Origin: Candidatus Saccharimonadales bacterium | GTDB taxonomy: Bacteria > Patescibacteriota > Saccharimonadia > Saccharimonadales > Saccharimonadaceae | NCBI GenBank assembly: GCA_030145955.1 | Contig: JASLCR010000020.1 | Location: 1-6,403 of the forward strand | Length of the DNA stretch: 6,403 nucleotides | Direction: 5' to 3' | Shown: one piece after another, positions 1 to 5,246 of the stretch | Layout: each line of letters starts with the position of its first letter | How positions within the stretch are numbered: position 1 is the stretch's first letter | The notes under the pieces: generated by a model | Told to the model about the DNA's origin: nothing | The model's input: the letters and a program-made list of their open reading frames with translations, nothing else | The model's database searches: none | Position numbers and translations under genes: made by a program

Positions 1-1098
1 TTCCCCGTCTGCATTCTTTTTGCTGTTTCGATAGAGATTGGTTATTGTCTCGCGTGTGGTGTTCAACTTTTTCTGGAAGCGACTCTTTATTTCGGAGGAG
101 ATTGTGGCGTGGTCCAGGTCATCTTTAGACTGTCTATTGAGTGTCTGGAGGATATCAACTTTTTGGGTATAGTTTTGGTCATTACCGCTTGCGGGGAGAA
201 GCATCTTTGCAATTTCTGCTCGATTGCTAAGCCGTGCTTCTATGCGCGCCTCTTGGACACTCTTGTGTTCATACGATTGTTCTGACTGCTTTTTAATTTG
301 TGCAATGAGCGTACTTGATGGTGAAGTTGTTAACTTGAGGGAGCGAGGATAGAATGCGAGGTAGCTGTATAGTTGGTCTGCGTCACGATATTTCTTATTT
401 AACTTGTCGCTACACTTGTCGACAATTGTATCAACCTCATCACTTTTCTTTGCCGAGCTCATCGTGTTTTGGCAGCCATCAGCCTCTTTTTTGTATGTAC
501 GTAAAACTTCCACGAGCAATTCGGTTTCTTTCTTGTAAATTGCTTTTCCGGCTGACTTCTTCTCGATAGTTGCGATATAGTCAGTTGCTGCCTTGCTCTG
601 CTTGCGATACATATCGGCGTAGGCAGCCGCTTCTTCAGTAGTTGAAGTAGGAGGCAATTGACGCACTTTTGTAGACGCCTCGAGGCGCGCACCATCGCTA
701 TCGAAGAAAAAACTGCTTTGATCGTAGTAAATTGTGGCACGTAATTCGTTTTTGTCAGACTTATCGTAGGAACTATCAATGGCTTTTAATTGAGCAACAC
801 TTTCTTCTATGGCAGCTTGCTTTGCCTCCTGCGCTCGGTAGCTTGCACTGAGAAAGGCGAATGCACTACCCGGAAGAGACGGCTGTTTGGCGGTGTCGGC
901 ACCGAGCCGGTTATCTTTAGTGAGGGTAAGCGACTGCGCATATTTCGATAGTTGTTCGGCATGGGAAGATGCTTGTTTGTCGGCGCCTAGCTTCCCTGTT
1001 ATGAGTACGCTAGCGACGACGACCAGAAGTACGAGTAAAAGGCCCACAAGGGTAAAGTATTTTCGCTTATTATCCCAAAAGGTGGATGTTAGCGTCAT
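1..1098 (-). CDS. Membrane-anchored extracytoplasmic protein of unknown family (3' end cut by window edge)
   Basis: An open frame of 366 codons runs without a stop from an ATG at 1098 to the left edge, so the C-terminus is missing. The N-terminus is short and basic (residues 1-13, with KRK), then one strongly hydrophobic helix spans about residues 14-34 (LVGLLLVLLVVVASVLI). The rest is hydrophilic and rich in Lys, Glu, Gln, Ser and Ala, probably largely helical or coiled. This fits a single-pass protein with a large outside domain. Only two cysteines follow the helix (C209 and C229), which could form a disulfide outside the cell. I recognise no catalytic motif or family. An in-frame ATG at 1131 would add 11 residues; neither start has a Shine-Dalgarno. 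I chose 1098 because an extended -10 box lies just upstream of it. The gene is divergent from the 50-codon gene at 1218. That it is coding is well supported; the function is unknown. Confidence 0.82.
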   Translation of the reverse strand, partial: MTLTSTFWDNKRKYFTLVGLLLVLLVVVASVLITGKLGADKQASSHAEQLSKYAQSLTLTKDNRLGADTAKQPSLPGSAFAFLSASYRAQEAKQAAIEESVAQLKAIDSSYDKSDKNELRATIYYDQSSFFFDSDGARLEASTKVRQLPPTSTTEEAAAYADMYRKQSKAATDYIATIEKKSAGKAIYKKETELLVEVLRTYKKEADGCQNTMSSAKKSDEVDTIVDKCSDKLNKKYRDADQLYSYLAFYPRSLKLTTSPSSTLIAQIKKQSEQSYEHKSVQEARIEARLSNRAEIAKMLLPASGNDQNYTQKVDILQTLNRQSKDDLDHATISSEIKSRFQKKLNTTRETITNLYRNSKKNADGE

Positions 1099-1105
1099 AT
1101 ATTCT

Positions 1106-1134
1106 ATTGTACCAGAACTACTTTTTTGCATGAA
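1106..1134 (-). promoter_or_regulatory. Predicted promoter of the membrane-anchored protein gene
   Basis: On the minus strand an extended -10 element (TGG then TACAAT, box at 1106-1111) lies 17 bp from a weak -35 (TTCATG, 1129-1134). The -10 ends only seven bases before the ATG at 1098, so transcription would start at or next to the start codon, giving a leaderless mRNA. If translation really starts at the ATG at 1131, this box would be inside the gene and the call would be wrong. Confidence 0.45.
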
Positions 1135-1148
1135 ATGTGATATAGCTA

Positions 1149-1177
1149 TTGCTTTTTTAAAACATTTATGCTTAAAT
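1149..1177 (+). promoter_or_regulatory. Predicted promoter of the 50-codon gene
   Basis: TTGCTT (1149-1154) and an extended -10 (TGC then TTAAAT, box at 1172-1177) are separated by 17 bp. Transcription would begin near 1184, leaving a leader of about 34 nt that holds the Shine-Dalgarno of the gene at 1218. It lies back to back with the promoter of the minus-strand gene. Confidence 0.4.
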
Positions 1178-1217
1178 ACATACATAAGCCAATAAAAACA
1201 AACAAGGAGCAAATCAC

Positions 1218-1370
1218 ATGGAAATTGTGACAGAACCGACTGTGTCGGAAGCTATTGAAAATACGCAAAATCTTGACACATGGAATACGAAAGAAGTTAA
1301 CTCGGATTACCTGCAGTCATTCGTCGGTAGTCGTCTTTCGTCTGCAAGACTACAGGATGTTTCACTCTAG
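1218..1370 (+). CDS. Small protein of 50 aa, unknown function
   Basis: ATG at 1218 follows a strong Shine-Dalgarno (AAGGAG, 1204-1209) with 8-nt spacing, and the frame closes at TAG (1368-1370). The product begins MEIVTEPTVSEAIENT and ends in SSARLQDVSL. The N-terminal half is acidic, with more Arg and Ser towards the C-terminus. There is no cysteine, no membrane helix and no signal peptide. I do not recognise it. It has a plausible promoter upstream and no terminator before the PadR operator, so its transcript may read into the padR-membrane protein unit. The ribosome site is the main support; a gene this short can arise by chance. It could be a leader or regulatory peptide, a peptide acting on a membrane partner, or a remnant of a longer gene. 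Confidence 0.6.
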   Translation: MEIVTEPTVSEAIENTQNLDTWNTKEVNSDYLQSFVGSRLSSARLQDVSL

Positions 1371-1396
1371 TTGATTGATATTTTGTACAAATAGTG

Positions 1397-1425
1397 TTGA
1401 CATATAAATCTTAAAGTACTATACT
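1397..1425 (+). promoter_or_regulatory. Strong sigma-70-type promoter of the PadR unit
   Basis: A perfect -35 (TTGACA, 1397-1402) is 17 bp from TATACT (1420-1425), one mismatch from consensus. The expected start is near 1432, about 30 nt upstream of the chosen padR start. The -10 box lies at the centre of the large palindrome at 1406-1448, so a protein bound there would block RNA polymerase. Confidence 0.8.
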
Positions 1426-1448
1426 TCCGGTATAGTACTTTAAGATTT
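1406..1448. promoter_or_regulatory. Perfect palindromic operator, probably for the PadR repressor
   Basis: The arm AAATCTTAAAGTACTATAC (1406-1424) is matched exactly by its reverse complement at 1430-1448, with a 5-bp centre (TTCCG). A dimeric regulator site overlapping the -10 box and start site of the regulator's own promoter is the usual layout for PadR-family autorepression. As DNA this is an operator. In RNA reading through from the upstream gene it could also form a 19-bp hairpin, but no T-run follows, so it is unlikely to be a terminator. Confidence 0.75.
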
Positions 1449-1461
1449 GAAAGGAACACTG

Positions 1462-1836
1462 GTGGATGAAGATTATATAGATCAACTTGTCGCCGAGTGG
1501 GACGATGTGTATAAAAAAGGTCAGCTAAGTCTTTGGATACTACTCGCGATTGCTGATGGACGCAAATATGCGGCGCAGATCACTGAGTTTATGGTGAATG
1601 CTACTGATGGCTCGTTTGATGTGAAAGAGCAAAGTTTGTATCGAGCCCTTAGAAGGTTCGAGGGAATGAAGCTCGTGCGTGTTACGAAGGAAAACTCGCC
1701 AAATAGCGGGGTAAAACGCAAATACTATGAACTGACAGAAACTGGTAAAGAAGTATTGTCGCGGTTTATAGATATACATATTACGCCACTGTACAAGTCA
1801 GAAATAACAACGCTCATACGGGCATTAGGAGAGTAA
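1462..1836 (+). CDS. PadR-family transcriptional regulator
   Basis: A predicted cytoplasmic DNA-binding repressor of 124 aa, a usual size for the short PadR class. The winged-helix region covers about residues 19-98: QLSLWILLAIADGRKYAAQI is the first helix pair, then SLYRALRRFEGMKLV is the recognition-helix region with the typical LYRALRRFE pattern, and KRKYYELTETGKEVL is the wing and following helix. The short C-terminal helix probably serves dimerisation. I chose GTG 1462 because AAGGA (1451-1455) lies 6 nt upstream. A TTG at 1447 in the same frame would add five residues but lies in the operator and has no ribosome site. The gene follows a palindrome-covered promoter, so autorepression is likely. 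It is 11 nt from the membrane protein gene. PadR regulators often control an adjacent membrane or transport gene, released by a ligand or stress. The inducer cannot be seen here. Confidence 0.88.
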   Translation: MDEDYIDQLVAEWDDVYKKGQLSLWILLAIADGRKYAAQITEFMVNATDGSFDVKEQSLYRALRRFEGMKLVRVTKENSPNSGVKRKYYELTETGKEVLSRFIDIHITPLYKSEITTLIRALGE

Positions 1837-1847
1837 AGGAGATAACA

Positions 1848-2465
1848 ATGAAAGAAGAAGTGAGTAAAAAACGAATACGAAAGCAGCCGAAAAACAGATG
1901 GTCTGCGTGGGGAATACTCCTCGCCATCTATATGGTGGGGAGCCTTGGTATATATGCGCTTAGCGGGATAGTCTCCTTCCCTACGCAGGCTCACAGGGAG
2001 GTTGCCAGTGAGTATAATGAATTGTCGGCAAAAGTCTGGGAGCAGGAAGATGTTACGAAAGCACTTGAAAATCCAAGATTAAAGGCACTTGAATCAAGCT
2101 CAGAAACACGATACTCGGGTATTGCAACAATCACGACAACAATTGTGCATTTTGTTGCTTGGGTAGTGTTCGTCGGGCTCGCATTCAATTATCTGCGTAA
2201 AAACCGTATTGGTAGAGAGCAGGCGATGGCGGTTGCGCTCATCGAGGCGGTTGGTACGGTTATCTTGATGCTGCCTATGCTCTTTCTGGCACCATATGTC
2301 GGCTATCCAGAGAATACCTATACATTTATTCCAGGTATCGATCCTGTGGTTGGAACCCTGATCGGAATGCCATTCGCATTTATCTTCAGCATCTTAATTA
2401 CCTATCTTGTTGCACGTATTTTCCAGTGGCGCTACGATCGCAAATACAATTTTGCAGTAGAATAA
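1848..2465 (+). CDS. Four-helix integral membrane protein, PadR-linked
   Basis: The product has 205 aa. The N-terminus is very basic (about residues 1-18), followed by predicted membrane helices at about 21-44, 93-115, 126-150 and 163-190. A hydrophilic stretch of about 45 residues (46-90, rich in Glu, Ser and Lys) separates helices 1 and 2, and would lie outside if the basic N-terminus is inside. The C-terminal tail is basic (RYDRKY). I see no ATP-binding, protease or transporter signature and cannot name the family. The Shine-Dalgarno AAAGGAG (1835-1841) overlaps the stop codon of padR, with 6-nt spacing, so the two genes form one transcription unit. The protein is the likely target of control by the repressor, perhaps in envelope stress or export; that role is inference from context only. 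Confidence 0.85.
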   Translation: MKEEVSKKRIRKQPKNRWSAWGILLAIYMVGSLGIYALSGIVSFPTQAHREVASEYNELSAKVWEQEDVTKALENPRLKALESSSETRYSGIATITTTIVHFVAWVVFVGLAFNYLRKNRIGREQAMAVALIEAVGTVILMLPMLFLAPYVGYPENTYTFIPGIDPVVGTLIGMPFAFIFSILITYLVARIFQWRYDRKYNFAVE

Positions 2466-2483
2466 ATAGGAATGTGTAAAAAT

Positions 2484-2517
2484 AAAATCACGGTCCACCT
2501 AGGGACCGTGATTTTTT
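2484..2517. terminator. Strong bidirectional rho-independent terminator
   Basis: Perfect 13-bp arms (AAAATCACGGTCC at 2484-2496 and its complement at 2503-2515) enclose a 6-nt loop (ACCTAG). The plus strand continues with T bases to 2517, and the minus strand continues with TTTTATTTTTACA. It ends the padR-membrane protein unit 18 nt after the stop codon. It can also stop minus-strand transcripts coming from the gene at 2645-3187. Confidence 0.93.
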
Positions 2518-2523
2518 ATACGA

Positions 2524-2641
2524 CTGAATCACACCTAGTGTTTGGCTCAGAAGCTTTCGTACATAGGCCCAAACAAGCTTATAGCCCCACGTCATCAACG
2601 CAGGGCTGTAAGCTTTAATGCGGATGAGAGTGGGGCTTTTT
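2524..2641 (+). ncRNA. Structured intergenic stretch with competing hairpins and a plus-strand terminator
   Basis: AGCCCCAC (2583-2590) pairs with GTGGGGCT (2630-2637), followed by TTTT, which looks like a plus-strand terminator. TCATC/GATGA and CGC/GCG extend the stem inside. A second hairpin excludes it: AAGCTTATAGCCC (2576-2588) pairs with GGGCTGTAAGCTT (2603-2615) over 13 bp with one G-U. A third AAGCTT copy at 2551-2556 can pair with the others. CTGA (2524-2527) and TCAG (2547-2550) can close a small upstream hairpin around ACAC/GTGT. I find no convincing promoter, and a plus-strand transcript would be antisense to the end of the gene at 2645. It may be a small RNA, an attenuator left without its gene, or the 3' untranslated part of the minus-strand gene. 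Confidence 0.35.
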
Positions 2642-2644
2642 CCT

Positions 2645-3187
2645 TCAGGCGCCGAACATGTCGGCGGCGTTGAGCGTTCGTGCAATGTGGCACTCGACCA
2701 TCAGACCCAGCGTGCCGATCTGAAACTTGTTTCGTTGATCACGCTCAAGGACGGCATGTAGCGGAGTCGCCCAGGTGCGGAACTTTCCGCCAGGTAGCGA
2801 CAGTAACTTCAAGGGTTCGCTGAGATCTACCTCAGTGTCCCATGACATCCAGCGCGATGTGGTTGATGCGTGTCGTCGTCTCATGGGCAGAGGTAGCGGG
2901 TGAATCCGACACCCGAATGCCCTGACGGTTTCCATGAGACCTTCAGGAGTCGAGCTCGATGAAACGAACACATCTGAATCACGGAGCTCAACAGCGAAAC
3001 TGTGTTTCGGATCGGCCTTCTCCAGGATGAGTTGGCGGAGCCAAACTGTCCAGAAGGGATTGAGGCTCCGGCGACCAGCGTCAGTGCGTTGCACCCGTAC
3101 TCCGCCGTCGTACGGCACGATCTCGAGGTAAGCGACACCCGACTGGTTTGCACTTGCAATGGGGCTGATTTCTGCTTTGAAGGGCAT
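2645..3187 (-). CDS. Orphan protein of 180 aa with foreign base composition
   Basis: ATG at 3187 is preceded by a near-perfect Shine-Dalgarno (GGAGG at 3196-3200, 8-nt spacing), and the gene ends in TGA. A GTG at 3196 in frame is less likely because it lies inside the Shine-Dalgarno. The protein begins MPFKAEISPIASANQSGVAY and is soluble, with no membrane helix or signal peptide. Features are a VYLEIVPYDGG-like beta start, an NPFWTVWLRQLI aromatic helix near residues 43-54, a PLPLPMRRRHASTT Pro/Arg stretch near the middle, and an LSLPGGKFRTW segment. I recognise no family. Three 60-base rows I counted by hand are 52-62% GC, well above neighbouring genes (one kinase row is near 36-40%). This, with its isolated minus-strand position beside a tRNA gene, suggests recent acquisition. 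If the organism is a Saccharibacterium, a GC-rich actinobacterial host would be a natural donor; that is speculation. Confidence 0.8.
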   Translation of the reverse strand: MPFKAEISPIASANQSGVAYLEIVPYDGGVRVQRTDAGRRSLNPFWTVWLRQLILEKADPKHSFAVELRDSDVFVSSSSTPEGLMETVRAFGCRIHPLPLPMRRRHASTTSRWMSWDTEVDLSEPLKLLSLPGGKFRTWATPLHAVLERDQRNKFQIGTLGLMVECHIARTLNAADMFGA

Positions 3188-3229
3188 CGCCCTCACCTCC
3201 TTATTCGAAGTTGAAAAGCGAATACTTTT

Positions 3230-3258
3230 ATTATGGAATTAGAAGGCTGCTAGTACAA
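3230..3258 (-). promoter_or_regulatory. Predicted promoter of the orphan GC-rich gene
   Basis: On the minus strand CATAAT (3230-3235, one mismatch from consensus) is 17 bp from a weak TTGTAC (3253-3258). The start would be near 3223, giving a leader of about 36 nt carrying the Shine-Dalgarno. The promoter region is AT-rich like the host DNA, unlike the gene it drives. Confidence 0.45.
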
Positions 3259-3340
3259 GCATATGTAGAATCGAAATTGAAGCTCGTTACATTTAGGCCA
3301 TCACTTCGTTCGTTATGGGTAAAAGTGCTAAATACGGATT

Positions 3341-3377
3341 TTAAAACGAAAATGCTACCCCAAAATGAGATAGCATT
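3341..3377 (-). terminator. Rho-independent terminator of the tRNA gene
   Basis: AATGCTACCCC (3351-3361) and GAGATAGCATT (3367-3377) form an 11-bp stem with two G-U pairs on the minus-strand RNA and a 5-nt loop. On the minus strand it is followed by TTCGTTTTAA. It lies 20 nt beyond the 3' end of the tRNA, so the tRNA is probably a single-gene transcript. Confidence 0.8.
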
Positions 3378-3396
3378 TATTGTAAGTTGACTAACT

Positions 3397-3473
3397 TGGT
3401 AGCACCGACAGGGAACGATCCTGTGACCTCAGGCTTATGAGTCCTGCGCTCTAACCAACTGAGCTACGGTGCC
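3397..3473 (-). tRNA. tRNA with CAT anticodon, probably elongator tRNA-Met
   Basis: Read on the minus strand, 77 nt fold into a full cloverleaf. The acceptor stem is GGCACCG with CGGTGCT (first pair G-U), the D arm is GCTC/GAGC with an AGTTGGTTA loop, the anticodon loop is CTCATAA, and the T stem is ACAGG/CCTGT. Discriminator A is followed by an encoded CCA. The anticodon stem lacks the three stacked G-C pairs of initiator tRNA, so this is elongator Met, or less likely tRNA-Ile read after lysidine modification of the CAT anticodon. Two oddities: position 31-39 is an A-G mismatch, and the T loop reads ATCGTTC, so the usual T54 and A58 are swapped to A54 and T58. A promoter and terminator of its own flank it. 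Confidence 0.93.
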
Positions 3474-3488
3474 ATATGTACCTGGTAG

Positions 3489-3517
3489 ATTGTATCAAAA
3501 ACTTCCAGTGATTTCTA
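3489..3517 (-). promoter_or_regulatory. Predicted tRNA promoter
   Basis: On the minus strand TACAAT (3489-3494) is 17 bp from TAGAAA (3512-3517, four of six consensus bases). The start would be near 3482, about nine bases before the mature tRNA 5' end. It overlaps the divergent kinase promoter. Confidence 0.5.
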
Positions 3518-3532
3518 GGGGTGGTATATACT
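3503..3532 (+). promoter_or_regulatory. Predicted promoter of the histidine kinase gene
   Basis: TTCCAG (3503-3508) and TATACT (3527-3532) are 18 bp apart. An alternative overlapping box is the extended -10 TGG plus TATATA (3525-3530), 16 bp from the same -35. Either gives a short leader of roughly 13 nt before the ATG at 3553, with no good Shine-Dalgarno. Confidence 0.45.
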
Positions 3533-3552
3533 AAGTAATAAGCGTAATTACT

Positions 3553-4833
3553 ATGGATCTTTCACGATACAATATTACCGGTGAGAAAGAGGCTGCTGAA
3601 ACGGCAGCAAAGAACAATGCGAGATTGGTTCTTATTAGGTGGCCGTACATGCTGCTGGTATTTGGCATTGTGGTGGCAACAATTTGGGCAACAGGTAGAG
3701 GGTATGAATTATTGCCACAGTACATCGGTATTTTAGCAGTAGGCTTACTGGTAAATGGATTTTTTGCCGCCGTTACAAAGATATTTGCAAAGAATCTACG
3801 TACACAAAAATTTCTTACCGCGGCACAGTTAATCTTTGACATGGTGCTTGCGGGAATTATTACCTATGTTCAGGGTGGTGCCGATGCTCGCACCACGGTA
3901 CTCTTCATGTTCCCTATCATGACGGCGGCACTGATATTCGGTGGGCAAGCGGTGATACTGGCGGCGGCACTGAGTGGGGCAACTTATATTGCGGTGCTAA
4001 TTCTGCATTTATATATTATGAGTGAGGCGCAAAATTTTGAGACACTGATACTGCCGATGGTATTTTACCCCGCTGTGTTTCTTTTGTTCGGGCAGGTGAT
4101 ACGATATTTGCAACGGCTCGATATGATGGAGGCGCGGGAAAAAGCCTACGACTCTTTTCTCTCATTGTTGGCGCACCAGTTGAAACATCCGGCATCAGCC
4201 GTAACAACCATTATTGATGCAATTAATCATAATGATGTTGGAGATATTGATGCCACAACAAGGCGATATATTGAGATGCTGAAAACTGAAAATGAAAACC
4301 AAATTCGCCTCATTGATAACCTCTTGGAAGCGGCACCACGCGACAAGACAGCTTCGTTTGAGCACGATGTTGACATAGTGCCCCTTGTTGAAAGAATTGC
4401 ACACAGGCTTGCGCATAGCAATGAGCGTGATGATGACTTATTGCCTATGAAAAATACGGCCTCGAAAGTAATTGCCGATGTCAGTTCACTACGCCTAAGC
4501 CTTGCGCTCACAAATATATTCGACAATGCATTCCGATACAGTAAGCCAGGGGAAGTTGTGCATTATAGCGTGACAGAGAAGCCGGGTAGTGTAAAAATAT
4601 TGGTACGCGATAGCGGTAAGGGTATGAAGCAAGACGAAATAGCAGGCCAGCTTAAACGATTTGTAAATCAAGGGATTCGCGGTATGGAGCGCGGGCATGT
4701 GGGTGGACTTGGTATTGGGCTGTATTCAGCAGCGCGGATTGCCCGAGCGCATAAAGGAAAGCTTGATATCCATTCGGGACACGGAGTGGGGACGACGATT
4801 ATTTTGACACTAAAAAAGGAGCACAAGGAATGA
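3553..4833 (+). CDS. Six-helix membrane sensor histidine kinase
   Basis: An inner-membrane sensor kinase of 426 aa that should autophosphorylate on His and pass phosphate to the adjacent receiver. Six predicted helices at about 29-47, 55-75, 89-107, 113-131, 133-156 and 164-185 make up the sensor part, with only short loops, so the stimulus is probably in or near the membrane. The dimerisation and phosphoacceptor helix carries LLAHQLKHP, with H208 as the predicted phosphorylated residue. The residue after it is Gln (Q209), not the usual Glu. The ATPase domain has the N box NIFDNAFRYS (N321, N325), the G1 box VRDSGKGM (D353) and the G2 box GLGIGLY (385-391). No PAS, GAF or HAMP domain is apparent. 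ATG 3553 is the only sensible start; it lacks a clear ribosome site. The stop overlaps the response regulator start by four bases (ATGA), so the pair is translationally coupled. Confidence 0.93.
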   Translation: MDLSRYNITGEKEAAETAAKNNARLVLIRWPYMLLVFGIVVATIWATGRGYELLPQYIGILAVGLLVNGFFAAVTKIFAKNLRTQKFLTAAQLIFDMVLAGIITYVQGGADARTTVLFMFPIMTAALIFGGQAVILAAALSGATYIAVLILHLYIMSEAQNFETLILPMVFYPAVFLLFGQVIRYLQRLDMMEAREKAYDSFLSLLAHQLKHPASAVTTIIDAINHNDVGDIDATTRRYIEMLKTENENQIRLIDNLLEAAPRDKTASFEHDVDIVPLVERIAHRLAHSNERDDDLLPMKNTASKVIADVSSLRLSLALTNIFDNAFRYSKPGEVVHYSVTEKPGSVKILVRDSGKGMKQDEIAGQLKRFVNQGIRGMERGHVGGLGIGLYSAARIARAHKGKLDIHSGHGVGTTIILTLKKEHKE

Positions 4834-5234
4834 CAAAGCGTATATTAATGGTTGAAGACTTCCCTGTTATGCAGAAGTTTTACAAAGATGCCTTAGAAAA
4901 AGCAGGCTATGAACTGACTATCGCGGAAGATGGACAGCAGGCACTCGATGCGGTGACAAAGAGTGACTACGATGTGATTTTGCTCGATATGTTGCTGCCA
5001 AACATGAACGGTATTGAGTTTCTCGAACAGTACCAGGGACGTCCGGAATCAACCAGAATAATCATTTTGAGCGATTTTGCCGAACCAAGTCGGATTGAGC
5101 GAGCGAAAGAGCTCGGTGTGCAAGACTATTTGATTAAGTCGGACTACCCGCCATCTGAACTAGTAACGAAACTTAATGAGCTATTTGCTGGTAGTAATAG
5201 CCAAGGTGCTGATGCCAACACCGAACAGTCGTAG
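4830..5234 (+). CDS. Stand-alone receiver-domain response regulator
   Basis: The product of 134 aa is a single receiver domain with no DNA-binding or enzymatic output domain. The acidic pair E9-D10 (ILMVED), the phosphoacceptor D53 (VILLDMLLP), the switch residue S81 (IIILSD) and the invariant K103 (DYLIKSD) are all present, so it should be phosphorylated by the kinase upstream. The tail after about residue 121 is polar and probably disordered (GSNSQGADANTEQS). The Shine-Dalgarno AAAGGAG (4815-4821) lies inside the kinase gene, 8 nt from the ATG. Without an output domain it must act by protein contact, feed a phosphorelay, or serve as a phosphate sink. The target is not visible here; the leader and polymerase downstream are neighbours, not proven targets. 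Confidence 0.92.
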   Translation: MTKRILMVEDFPVMQKFYKDALEKAGYELTIAEDGQQALDAVTKSDYDVILLDMLLPNMNGIEFLEQYQGRPESTRIIILSDFAEPSRIERAKELGVQDYLIKSDYPPSELVTKLNELFAGSNSQGADANTEQS

Positions 5235-5240
5235 TATAAT
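5212..5240 (+). promoter_or_regulatory. Predicted promoter of the structured leader and small protein-polymerase unit
   Basis: A perfect TATAAT (5235-5240) starts directly after the regulator's TAG, with ATGCCA (5212-5217, four of six consensus bases) 17 bp upstream inside the regulator gene. The start would be near 5247, giving an unusually long leader of about 250 nt. No terminator separates it from the two-component genes, so read-through from upstream is also possible. Confidence 0.55.
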
Positions 5241-5246
5241 AAGTAC

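Noticed and set aside
459..779. Minus-strand open frame of about 106 aa, and plus-strand frames at 354-569 and 887-1195
   Set aside because: All are shadows of the continuous 366-codon minus-strand frame from 1098 to the left edge.
1406..1448. The padR palindrome as a rho-independent terminator of the 50-codon gene
   Set aside because: No T-run follows on either strand and the arms are AT-rich; the overlap with a strong promoter fits an operator.
2472..2618. A 48-codon plus-strand frame starting ATGTGTAAA after the membrane protein gene
   Set aside because: It runs straight through a perfect terminator and the AAGCTT hairpins and has no proper ribosome-site spacing, so it is a chance frame.
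2521..2645. attC-like integron recombination site behind the GC-rich gene
   Set aside because: The imperfect palindrome and foreign gene suggest a cassette, but the core sites GTTRRRY and RYYYAAC are absent; GTTTGGGC and GCCCAAAC near 2567-2574 only resemble them.
3188..3396. tRNA-directed integration with a duplicated tRNA 3' end
   Set aside because: I looked for a second copy of the tRNA 3' end (GGTAGCACCGACAGGG) around the GC-rich gene and found only a short partial resemblance near 2792.
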